Source: Flavobacteriales bacterium (GTDB lineage: Bacteria > Bacteroidota > Bacteroidia > Flavobacteriales_F > PHOS-HE28). From it: DNA of 64,000 nt. Positions within the stretch are counted from its first letter, which is position 1; every line of letters begins with the position of its first letter. The stretch covers positions 248,001-312,000 of the forward strand of contig JACJZI010000005.1 in NCBI GenBank assembly GCA_020635655.1. Reading direction: 5' to 3'. Position numbers and translations under genes: made by a program. The notes below the pieces were generated by a model. It was not told the origin of the DNA. It saw only the letters and a program-made list of their open reading frames with translations, and made no database searches. Positions 43,301-50,330 of the stretch are shown here, piece by piece.

Positions 43301-43858
43301 CGAGCTACGCACCTGCCATTCGATCAGATTGGCCAGTGGCGCATGATGCATGGCCACGCCCTTGGGTCGACCGGTGCTGCCGCTGGTGAAAAGCACATAG
43401 CACAGGTCATCGGGCATCACTTCCACCTTGGGGAAGGTGCCCGGTGCATGGTCCAGGTCAACATCCTCGATGAGGACGGCATTGACATCCGCGGCGAACA
43501 GGTGCCGGTGTTGACGGTCCGTCAGCACCACGGCCGGCGTGGCATCCTCGAGCATCTGCTGGATGCGTTCCAGCGGGTAGGTCGGATCGATCGGGAGATA
43601 GGCCGCACCGGACCGGATGATGGCGAGCACGCCCAGGACGAGCTCCGGCGAGCGGTCCAGGCAGAGCGCCACGACCTTTCCCTTCGGCGGGATGGTCCCG
43701 AACAAAGCCCCTGCCAACCGGGCCGCGCGTCGATCAAGATCCGCATAGGAGTAGGACCGGTCCTCATGCACCAACGCAACGAGGTCTCCACGGAGCCGCG
43801 TCGTGTTCTCAAGGATCTCGGCAATGGTCGTGTTACGAGGTCCAGTTCGTTCCGTCAT
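37376..43858 (-). CDS. Hybrid NRPS-PKS: A-T-KS-AT-ACP-aminotransferase
   Basis: 2160 residues. Adenylation domain, residues ~10-510: TSGSTGRPKG at 158-167, FDVSFQEI (Asp203), NQYGPTEGHVV and SGKIDRKAL (A10 Lys500). T domain: FFDLGGNSL (Ser553). Ketosynthase, ~613-1035: TACSTS (Cys785), EAHGTATP (His921), SNIGHL (His960), intact. Acyltransferase, ~1130-1440: GHSIGE (Ser1232) and HAFH at 1328-1331, the malonyl-CoA type. ACP: MGLDSL (Ser1557). Class III PLP aminotransferase, ~1675-2095: TGSEA, FDEVITGFR and TYGKVIGGGMP (Lys1928). No KR, DH, ER or MT domain is visible. The order recalls MycA and McyE, which place an aminotransferase after an ACP to make beta-amino acids. With no C domain at its start, this protein is probably the loading and first extension module. 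Confidence 0.92.
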   Translation of the reverse strand: MTERTGPRNTTIAEILENTTRLRGDLVALVHEDRSYSYADLDRRAARLAGALFGTIPPKGKVVALCLDRSPELVLGVLAIIRSGAAYLPIDPTYPLERIQQMLEDATPAVVLTDRQHRHLFAADVNAVLIEDVDLDHAPGTFPKVEVMPDDLCYVLFTSGSTGRPKGVAMHHAPLANLIEWQVRSSVCGAGDRTLQFAPISFDVSFQEILTTFAQGGTLVLITDEDRLNSSQLLRKIIAQRIDRIIVPFVALQYLAEAVERTGEVPTSLKEVFTSGEQLRITPAIRSLFEQLPGCRFCNQYGPTEGHVVSELELKGDPSTWPALPNIGSAIDHVKLYVLDEDLRPVKKGAEGELFLGGACVARGYIGRDDLTSERFLPDPFMPGGRIYRTGDRAAELPNGDIDYRGRIDGQVKVRGYRIELGEVEVAMEKHLAVVQAVASVREDRPGLKRLVGYYVARTDLSTNELRKHLAGLLPDYMQPSVFVAVKELPRTPSGKIDRKALPAPDVKRPDLDVAYVQPATQVQEAIAATWAELLGIDRVGIDDNFFDLGGNSLLSIQCVAQLEMRGLELPIVKLYQHPTIRACAAFLEGDARASSPAEMAAARLRDHRDRSRRDVAIIGMSGRFPGAANVEELWRNLIEKKNSISRWSVDELDPSIPEEVRNDPDYVAARGVITDADKFDAGFFGVNPRVAALMDPQQRVFLETAWAALEDAAYDPAQFGGLIGVFAGMGNNTYYTRNVIGHPELIEQVGDFQVMTANEKDYIATRLAFEFDLRGPALSIHTACSTSLVAIAQAFKALRDGDCDMALAGGIAITVPIHSGILYNEGGMYSPDGSTRTFDAEGKGTSFSDGVGILVLKRLEDAERDRDHIYAVIKGAAVNNDGSDKASFTAPSVRGQAEVIALAQADAGVDPKEVTYIEAHGTATPLGDPIEVEALTLAFGGQRNGQHCAIGSIKSNIGHLTAAAGAAGVIKTALALRNGEIPASIGFDRPNPAIDLTNSPFHVAQDTVAWPRGDKPRYAGVSSFGVGGTNAHVVLAEPPVTIPTSASRDRQLFLLSAKSRTSLDAMTGNLQLWLKAHPDASLADAAYTLQIGRRHFKHRRLIVGGSHDEVVQAITGKDPNLTGTRELHETAAGVVFMFPGQGSQYVNMGRDLYEREPVFKAHFDRCCDLFGQKLGTDLRALILPPAGEEEKAAEQLRQTVHTQASLFTIQYALAQLWMHWGIVPDAMMGHSIGEFAAACLAGVFGLEDAVTLVAERGRLMQDLPGGSMLSVRAAEEDIMDRLPEGCSIAANNGPQLCVASGPHEAIANLQAGLEADGITCKLLVTSHAFHSPMMDAIIAPYRKVVERVPLNAPRIPIISTVTAHWMKDEEATSPYYWSDHLRATVRFAQAVKFAWNDAPRVMLEVGPRTTATTLARQQSTDNRTQVAVPSLGDRAGNGHELTQMLKAVGALWQCGVLIDWNKFYEREERRRERMPTYAFERIRHWVEPVTLRAASPGLDGRNEATVSGPESDPVDAHLGPKDRLILQIKHLLEESSGLELAEASNEETFLEMGLDSLFLTQVATSLSKKFGVKISFRQLNEELPNLDKLADHILPHWSDAGAGTDANEGRMEGRASVRYVTSALEDAPELKKAFGAQARISKDKVDDLTPEQRAWFDDLVDRYTRRTAKSKAFTQENRKVMADPRVVTGFRPQIKELTYQVVVDRSQGCHLWDIDGNAYVDILSGFGSSMFGYMPDFIRQACHAQLDAGIEIGPMHPLAADVSRLLCELTGGERAAVCNTGSEAVLGAMRMARTVTGRSLIISFSGSYHGINDEVIIRGSKSHKSYPGAPGIMPEAVQNMLVLDYGTPESLEIIRQRCHEAAAVLVEPVQSRRMEYRPVDFLHEVRRITRQHGSALIFDEVITGFRMHPNGAQALFGVEADIGTYGKVIGGGMPIGAMIGKSEWMDALDGGYWQFGDDSVPPAGVTYFAGTFVRHPLTMAAAKAALLHMKEQGPALQERLNDLTEGMVQRANALFDTYRLPYRWVSFGSAFKTKYDESVGYTELFFTLMRLHGVHVLDFPHFLTTAHTQADVEKILEALEKSCQELRASGLMPERTYPIGTVNSTLNGHARKAEERIELATEPPMKGARLGRTPEGDAAWFLPDPDREGQYLVLENEVN

Positions 43859-43996
43859 GTCGTTCAGGGGTTCGCCAGGGTCCGAAGTCCAAATTGGTGG
43901 ATGACCAAGTTCTACGTGATCAGGGGCGAAAAGGATAGGCTAGACGCCCGGACCGGGACCAACGGCGGCCGGTCGGGTATGGAGCATGGTTCGTCG

Positions 43997-44004
43997 TAAA
44001 ATTA
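43997..44004 (-). promoter_or_regulatory. Weak -7-like element, TAATTTTA, upstream of the biosynthetic cluster
   Basis: One mismatch to TAnnTTTG, about 138 bp before ATG 43858. It is the best candidate seen for the NRPS-PKS operon promoter, but the long leader makes it uncertain. Confidence 0.28.
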
Positions 44005-44160
44005 TCGCAGCCCGTCGAAAGTTGTGACAGGCTTTTACGGGTCTTGTCGGACCATGAACGATGGACTGATCGCCATGGATGTAGTCGCGGCTACGACCAG
44101 TGCGGAATTGGTATTGAGCGAAGGGGTGTTAATAACTTTTTTCGAAGGGATGTCCGGGCC

Positions 44161-44168
44161 TACTTTTG
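44161..44168 (+). promoter_or_regulatory. Bacteroidota -7 promoter element, TACTTTTG
   Basis: Perfect TAnnTTTG match 11 bp before ATG 44180. It fixes the likely start of the giant surface-protein gene and implies an almost leaderless transcript. Confidence 0.55.
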
Positions 44169-44179
44169 CCAGACTTTTC

Positions 44180-47100
44180 ATGACCCTGCGCCTCTGGACA
44201 TCGGCGTGCCTGATCGGGTTGCTGGCCACCTCCGCCCGCGCTCAGAGCTATGCGTACGACCAATCGGTCATTGCATGGGCCTCCGTCCAGAGCAGCCCTC
44301 CCCAGATCACCCTGCAGTGGACGACCCATGCGAGCACGACGGGTTTCGACATCTATCGGAAGCTGAAGGGAGGGACCAGTTGGGGCAATTCCATCGCCAC
44401 CCTCGGCGGGTCGGCCACACAGTTCGTGGACCAGAACGTCTCCAAGAACGTCTCCTACGAGTACAAGATCGTGAGGTACACGATCGGGTTGGGGAATGGA
44501 TATGGGTATGTGAACAGTGGCATCGAACTCGACATGGTGGAGGACCGGGGACGGATCATCCTGGTGGTGGACGATGCCTTTTCGGTCCCCTTGGCCGCAC
44601 AGCTCCAACAATTGGAACAGGACTTGACCGCGGACGGCTGGATGGTCGTGCGCCACGATGTGTCCGAGTCCGATGCAGTGACGAGCGTTAAAAGCCTGAT
44701 CGTCGCCGACTACAACGCGGCCCCAACGACCACGAAGGCCGTCTTCCTTTTCGGGCATGTACCAGTGCCCTATAGTGGCAACCTGGCGCCGGACGGACAC
44801 AGTGACCATTACGGCGCATGGCCTGCTGACGTTTATTACGGTGATGTCGATGGGACTTGGACGGACGCCACGGTCTATGCGTCCGGGACCCAGCAGGACC
44901 CACGGAACGTGAATGTTCCAGGGGATGGGAAGTTCGACCAATCGACGATCCCTTCCGCGGTGGAACTGATGGTCGGAAGGGTCGACCTCCACAACATGCC
45001 GGCCTTCAGTCAGAGCGAGACCACGTTGTTGAGCAACTACCTCACCAAGCTGCACGATTGGAAGGTGAAGGCGCTCACGGCGCCATTGCGGGGACTGGTC
45101 TATGACAATTTCTGGGGCTATCCGGACGGCTATGCGTCGAACGGCCTGCGGGGTTTCGGCCCACTCGTGGGCGGGAACAACATCCTTGATACGGACAACT
45201 ACTTCACCAATCTCTCCCAGCAGAGCTACATGTGGAGCTATGCGTGTGGCCCGGGATGGTGGGAGCATTCCATCGGATTGGGAAGCACGGCCGATTTCGC
45301 CAGCATTCCGGTACAGACCATCTTCACCGTTCTTTTCGGGAGCTATTTCGGCGACTGGGACAAGCAGGACGATTTCCTGCGCGCACCGCTCGCGTCGGGC
45401 ACGGCGCTCACTGATTTCTGGGCGGGATATCCGAATTGGTTCGTTCATCATATGGGCATGGGGGAGACGATCGGCTACGGCACCATGCTCACCCAGAACA
45501 ACGGCAACGGGCACTATGAGCCACCGAACTGGCAGAACGGCAGGGTGCACATCGCCCTGATGGGCGACCCGACCCTGCGGATGTTCATTGTGGCCCCACC
45601 CACCAACGTGACGGGATCGATCACGGGACCCAACACGGCCACCATCAACTGGTCCGCATCGCCCGATGCCTCCGAGGGGTACCATGTATACCGGTACAAC
45701 GGTTCGGCCTGGGTCCGGCTCACCACGGCTCCGGTCACCACCACGACCTACATGATGAACACCACCGGGCTTTCGGGGTCCGTGACCGTCATGGTCCGAG
45801 CATTGAAGTTGGAGAATTCATACAGTGGAAGTTTCTACAACCTGAGCCTTGGGTCGAAGGGTGCCGTGAACATCAACGGTCAGGCCTCGGACTGCCTGGG
45901 TGTGGTCGGAGGGTCCGCACTACCCGGAACGGCCTGCAACGACGGGAATTCCGGCACGGTGAACGACACCTGGACCAGCGACTGCCAATGCATCGGACAA
46001 CTTCCTCCGGATTGCCAGGGTATGCCCGGGGGGAACGCATTGCCCGGTACCTCCTGCAACGACGGCAACGCATGCACGACAGGTGATGTCTGGGATGCGA
46101 ATTGTCAGTGTGCCGGCACCCCGGTGAACTGCAACGACAACGATCCCTGCACGACCGACAATTGCAGCAACGGGATCTGCGTGCATAGCGCAGTGCCGGA
46201 CAGCGATGGTGATGGCGCGTGCGATGCGATCGATGGTTGTCCGAACGATCCGAACAAGACCGCGCCCGGCAGCTGTGGATGTGGGAACCCCGAGCCTGGA
46301 ACGGCCTGCGATGACGGGGACCAGGGAACGATCGACGATGTGATCGGACCCGACTGCTCGTGCACGGGTACACCGGTGGTCTTTGATTGTCTGGGGATGG
46401 CGAACGGCCCCGCGTTGCCCGGAACGACTTGTGACGATGGGGATGCGGCAACGGGGAATGATACCTGGAGCGTGGACTGTGTCTGCGTGGGTGAATTGAT
46501 CGATTGCGCCGGTGTGCCGGGCGGAACAACTTTGCCCGGAAGTCCTTGTGACGACGGCTATGTCCTGACCAGCAATGACCAGCTCAGCGTGGATTGCATC
46601 TGCCTGGGGGATACCATTCCGGAGGATTGCCAGGGCGTGGTGGATGGTCCCGCACTTCCCGGGACCTCTTGTGACGATGGTGACCCGGGGACCGGCGACG
46701 ATACCTGGGATGCCAGCTGCGAATGCACGGGGACACTGATCGATTGCGAGGGAACGATCGGCGGCCCTGCCCTGCCCGGAACGTCGTGTGATGATGGGGA
46801 TGCGACCACCGGCAATGACCAGTGGCAGCTGGACTGCACCTGCACGGGTGCGCTCATCGACTGCATGGGCATACCCGGCGGGACCGACCTGCCCGGCACC
46901 GCATGTGATGATGGGGATGCCTCGACCGGGAACGACCTCTGGGATAGCGACTGCACCTGTGCCGGCGAACTGATCGATTGCGAAGGCATGCCCGGTGGAA
47001 CGGCGCTCCCAGGTGCCACCTGCGACGACGGCGATGCCGCCACCGGCAACGACCAATGGGACGCGAACTGTGCGTGCCAGGGTGAGCTGATCGATTGCGA

Positions 47101-50077
47101 GGGAACGATCGGCGGCCCTGCCCTGCCCGGAACGTCGTGTGATGATGGGGATGCGACCACCGGCAATGACCAGTGGCAGCTGGACTGCACCTGCACGGGT
47201 GCGCTCATCGACTGCATGGGCATACCCGGCGGGACCGACCTGCCCGGCACCGCATGTGATGATGGGGATGCCTCGACCGGGAACGACCTCTGGGATACCG
47301 ACTGCACCTGTGCCGGCGAACTGATCGATTGCGAAGGCATGCCCGGTGGAACGGCGCTCCCAGGCGCCACCTGCGACGACGGCGATGCCGCCACCGGCAA
47401 CGACCAGTGGGACGCGAACTGTGCGTGCCAGGGTGAGCTGATCGATTGCGAGGGAACGATCGGCGGCCCTGCCCTGCCCGGAACGTCGTGTGATGATGGG
47501 GATGCGACCACCGGCAATGACCAGTGGCAGCTGGACTGCACCTGCACGGGTGCGCTCATCGACTGCATGGGCATACCCGGCGGGACCGACCTGCCCGGCA
47601 CCGCATGCGATGACGGGGACGCCTCGACCGGCAACGACCTCTGGGATGTGGATTGCGTATGCGTCGGCGAGCTGATCGATTGCGAGGGGGTCATCGGAGG
47701 TGGTGCGTTGCCGGGTACTTCCTGCGATGACGGTTATTTCCTGACCATCAACGATGCCTATGCCACGGACTGTACCTGCCTCGGGGACACGGTACCAGAG
47801 GATTGTCAGGGTGTGCTCTTCGGACCGGCGTTGCCCGGCACCCCTTGTGATGATGGGGACGCCTCCACAGGCAACGACATCTGGCACGCCGACTGCACCT
47901 GCTGGGGCGAATTGATCGATTGCGTGGGTATTCCCGGTGGAAGCGCCCTGCCCGGCACTTCCTGTGACGATGGCGACGCATCGACCGGTGATGACATCTG
48001 GCACGCCGACTGCGCCTGCTGGGGCGAATTGATCGATTGCGTGGGTGTTCCCGGTGGAAGCGCCCTGCCCGGCACCTCATGTGACGACGGTGACGCATCG
48101 ACCGGTGACGACATCTGGCATCCTGACTGCACCTGCTGGGGCGAATTGATCGATTGCACCGGTGTTCCCGGTGGAAATGAACTGCCGGGTGGGGCCTGTG
48201 ATGATGGTGATGTGTCCACTGGTGCTGACATCTGGCAGTCCGACTGCACCTGCATGGGTGAGCTGATCGACTGCATGGGGATCCCGGGAGGGTCAACATT
48301 GCCAGGTACGCCTTGCGATGATGGTGATGCTGCCACCGGTGACGACATCTGGCATCCTGACTGCACCTGCTGGGGCGAATTGATCGATTGCACCGGTGAT
48401 CCCGGTGGTCCGGACCTTCCCGGGGTCGCTTGTGACGATGGCGATCCATCCACGGGGGCCGATACATGGAGCGCCGATTGCCTATGCTCCGGCGAACTGA
48501 TCGATTGTACTGGTGATCCGGGCGGATCGGCGCTTCCCGGAACATCCTGTGATGACGGGGATGCGACCACCGGGGACGACCTTTGGCAGCCCGATTGCGA
48601 TTGCGTGGGTGAACCGATCGATTGCATTGGCGATCCGGGAGGAAGTGCACTGCCGGGCACCTTATGCGATGATGGCGATCCCGCGACCGGTGATGACCAG
48701 TGGGGGACGGATTGCATCTGCGTGGGCGAGTTGATCGATTGCACGGGTGTTCCCGGAGGGACGGAACTGCCGGGCACCTTCTGTGACGATGGAGATGCAT
48801 CCACCGGTGATGACATCTGGCTGACGAACTGTGTATGTGCAGGAGAACTCATCGATTGTCTGGGTGATCCGGGAGGCAATGCCCTGCCGGGTGCTTCGTG
48901 CGATGACGGAGATCCCTCCACCGGGAACGATGCCTGGGGAGTGGATTGCACTTGTGCGGGCGAACTGATCGACTGCCTCGGCGATCCCGGAGGGTCCGCC
49001 TTGCCCGGTGTGCCCTGCGATGACGGAGATGCATCCACCGGTGATGACACCTGGGGGACGGATTGTGTTTGCGCCGGCCAACTCATCGACTGCCAGGGAA
49101 TTCCCGGTGGCATGGCGCTGCCTGGAACGCTCTGCGACGATGATGACGCGACCACGGGCAACGACATGTGGGACCCGGATTGCAACTGTACGGGTCAGTT
49201 GATCGATTGCGTCGGTGTTCCAGGAGGCAATGCGTTGCCGGGCACGCCATGCGACGACGACGACCAGACCACCGGTGACGATATCTGGCTTGTGGACTGC
49301 ACCTGCGCGGGCCAATTGATCGATTGCACCGGAGTGCCTGGCGGCCCGGCGTTGCCCGGCTCACCGTGCGACGACGATGATCCCTCGACCGGCAACGACA
49401 CATGGAACAGCAATTGTGGTTGCTATGGTGAAGCCTATGACTGCGAAGGCGAACCCGGCGGCACCGCATTGCCGGGATCACCCTGTGACGATGGCCAGAC
49501 GAATACGACGGGCGACTCCTGGACGTCCGATTGCCTCTGTGTCGGATTGCTGATCGATTGCAATGGCGTGCCGGGGGGTACTGCGTTCATCGATGATTGT
49601 GGGAATTGTGCCGGTGGCACCACCGGCATCTCTCCGGATCCCGACGGCGATCTGGACGGTGTCCTGGATTGCATGGACAACTGTCCTTCACTTGTGAACC
49701 CAGGCCAGGCGGACCTCGATGGGGACGGCCTCGGTGACCTGTGCGACAATTGTCCATGGGTCTACAATCCCCTCCAGGAGGATTCCGATGGCGATGGCGT
49801 CGGCGATCCCTGTGAGGTGATCGGGATCGAGGAGGTGGGTGACGGGGTGCCGCTGATCTTCGTGCATCCGAACCCCACGCAGGGTCCCCTTCGCATCCAA
49901 TTGAAAGATCCCAGCGCGGACCATGTCGTGTTCTACGATGTTCTCGGAGCCCGCGTCCTGGTGTTGCCTTTCGATCAATCGATCGATGTGAGCGCGTTGG
50001 CACAGGGCACATACCTGCTTGTTGTGGAGGACGCGCAGGACCACGGCCTGGCGCGTGCAAGGATCGTTCGTCCCTGA
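44180..50077 (+). CDS. Giant T9SS-secreted Cys-rich repeat protein with degenerate C25-like head
   Basis: 1965 residues from ATG 44180. Signal peptide to about ARAQ. Residues ~25-120 resemble a fibronectin III-like domain (FDIYRKLKGG). Residues ~130-460 match the order of C25 (gingipain) peptidases: RIILVVDDAF, VFLFGHVPVPYSG, ELMVGRVD, YMWSYACGPGWW, FGSYFGDWD, HIALMGDPTLRMF. The expected catalytic His (GHG) and Cys (NCC) positions read CGPG and GSYFG. A second Fn3-like unit precedes about 29 repeats of ~39 residues (D-C-x-G...LPGTxCDDGD...W...DCxCxG) up to residue ~1800. A Dicty_CTDC-like insert (CNDNDPCTTDNCSNGIC) lies near ~655. Thrombospondin type 3 repeats follow (~1815-1880), then a type A T9SS sorting domain with HPNPTQGPLRI and VFYDVLGARV. 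Confidence 0.85.
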   Translation: MTLRLWTSACLIGLLATSARAQSYAYDQSVIAWASVQSSPPQITLQWTTHASTTGFDIYRKLKGGTSWGNSIATLGGSATQFVDQNVSKNVSYEYKIVRYTIGLGNGYGYVNSGIELDMVEDRGRIILVVDDAFSVPLAAQLQQLEQDLTADGWMVVRHDVSESDAVTSVKSLIVADYNAAPTTTKAVFLFGHVPVPYSGNLAPDGHSDHYGAWPADVYYGDVDGTWTDATVYASGTQQDPRNVNVPGDGKFDQSTIPSAVELMVGRVDLHNMPAFSQSETTLLSNYLTKLHDWKVKALTAPLRGLVYDNFWGYPDGYASNGLRGFGPLVGGNNILDTDNYFTNLSQQSYMWSYACGPGWWEHSIGLGSTADFASIPVQTIFTVLFGSYFGDWDKQDDFLRAPLASGTALTDFWAGYPNWFVHHMGMGETIGYGTMLTQNNGNGHYEPPNWQNGRVHIALMGDPTLRMFIVAPPTNVTGSITGPNTATINWSASPDASEGYHVYRYNGSAWVRLTTAPVTTTTYMMNTTGLSGSVTVMVRALKLENSYSGSFYNLSLGSKGAVNINGQASDCLGVVGGSALPGTACNDGNSGTVNDTWTSDCQCIGQLPPDCQGMPGGNALPGTSCNDGNACTTGDVWDANCQCAGTPVNCNDNDPCTTDNCSNGICVHSAVPDSDGDGACDAIDGCPNDPNKTAPGSCGCGNPEPGTACDDGDQGTIDDVIGPDCSCTGTPVVFDCLGMANGPALPGTTCDDGDAATGNDTWSVDCVCVGELIDCAGVPGGTTLPGSPCDDGYVLTSNDQLSVDCICLGDTIPEDCQGVVDGPALPGTSCDDGDPGTGDDTWDASCECTGTLIDCEGTIGGPALPGTSCDDGDATTGNDQWQLDCTCTGALIDCMGIPGGTDLPGTACDDGDASTGNDLWDSDCTCAGELIDCEGMPGGTALPGATCDDGDAATGNDQWDANCACQGELIDCEGTIGGPALPGTSCDDGDATTGNDQWQLDCTCTGALIDCMGIPGGTDLPGTACDDGDASTGNDLWDTDCTCAGELIDCEGMPGGTALPGATCDDGDAATGNDQWDANCACQGELIDCEGTIGGPALPGTSCDDGDATTGNDQWQLDCTCTGALIDCMGIPGGTDLPGTACDDGDASTGNDLWDVDCVCVGELIDCEGVIGGGALPGTSCDDGYFLTINDAYATDCTCLGDTVPEDCQGVLFGPALPGTPCDDGDASTGNDIWHADCTCWGELIDCVGIPGGSALPGTSCDDGDASTGDDIWHADCACWGELIDCVGVPGGSALPGTSCDDGDASTGDDIWHPDCTCWGELIDCTGVPGGNELPGGACDDGDVSTGADIWQSDCTCMGELIDCMGIPGGSTLPGTPCDDGDAATGDDIWHPDCTCWGELIDCTGDPGGPDLPGVACDDGDPSTGADTWSADCLCSGELIDCTGDPGGSALPGTSCDDGDATTGDDLWQPDCDCVGEPIDCIGDPGGSALPGTLCDDGDPATGDDQWGTDCICVGELIDCTGVPGGTELPGTFCDDGDASTGDDIWLTNCVCAGELIDCLGDPGGNALPGASCDDGDPSTGNDAWGVDCTCAGELIDCLGDPGGSALPGVPCDDGDASTGDDTWGTDCVCAGQLIDCQGIPGGMALPGTLCDDDDATTGNDMWDPDCNCTGQLIDCVGVPGGNALPGTPCDDDDQTTGDDIWLVDCTCAGQLIDCTGVPGGPALPGSPCDDDDPSTGNDTWNSNCGCYGEAYDCEGEPGGTALPGSPCDDGQTNTTGDSWTSDCLCVGLLIDCNGVPGGTAFIDDCGNCAGGTTGISPDPDGDLDGVLDCMDNCPSLVNPGQADLDGDGLGDLCDNCPWVYNPLQEDSDGDGVGDPCEVIGIEEVGDGVPLIFVHPNPTQGPLRIQLKDPSADHVVFYDVLGARVLVLPFDQSIDVSALAQGTYLLVVEDAQDHGLARARIVRP
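46742..47650 (+). repeat. 351-bp in-frame tandem repeat, about 2.6 copies
   Basis: Near-identical DNA units begin at 46742, 47093 and 47444 (period 351 bp, 117 residues, three 39-residue motifs each). Differences are a few bases, for example AGC versus ACC at one codon. The third copy diverges after about 47650. The identity points to recent duplication within an older, more divergent repeat deck. Confidence 0.9.
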
Positions 50078-50330
50078 TCCATCCTGTTCGATCTGCCGGA
50101 CAGGCCCGGCGCGTGCAGGTCAGGACCCATCGGCAAAGTGGGTCCGTCCGTCGAATGGTCCCGCCGACGGGACAAGGTCCCATGTAACCTTGGCGTACAC
50201 GGCTGCGATAAACAGGCCTGCCTGCTCATGGGACCACACTTCGAACAACGGTATTTGTTGATCCGACGACCGGCTTGCCTGCCGGTGGACGCATGGGTAA
50301 GGCGCCCCTTCCAAACCGTCCTTTCTGCCC
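50078..50330. other. 253-bp intergenic region between the two Cys-rich paralogues
   Basis: Two perfect stem-loops are visible: GGACCCA/TGGGTCC at 50123-50145 (9-nt loop) and GTCCCG/CGGGAC at 50158-50173 (4-nt loop). Neither has a T-run. A -7-like TAACCTTG at 50185-50192 (one mismatch) could start transcription of the second paralogue with a leader of about 140 nt. Confidence 0.35.

Larger units (their letters stand above)
43859..44179. other. 321-bp divergent intergenic region between assembly line and giant surface protein
   Basis: No credible coding sequence. It holds a perfect -7 element for the + strand gene (44161-44168) and a weak one for the - strand cluster (43997-44004), with about 140 bp of leader before the NRPS-PKS start. 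No riboswitch fold or operator was recognised. Confidence 0.5.

Noticed and set aside
32622..43858. Lipopeptide synthase with a fatty-acyl starter like mycosubtilin
   Set aside because: The first domain is an A domain with the amino-acid-type Asp (FDVSFQE), not a fatty acyl-AMP ligase, and no starter C domain is present.
44180..45850. Active gingipain-type protease
   Set aside because: The aligned catalytic His and Cys are replaced in both paralogues, so protease activity is not claimed.
45920..49315. Long antisense frames (694, 459 and 378 residues) across the first Cys-rich deck
   Set aside because: Low-complexity shadows of the 39-residue repeat; the + strand has signal peptide, thrombospondin repeats and sorting domain in one frame.
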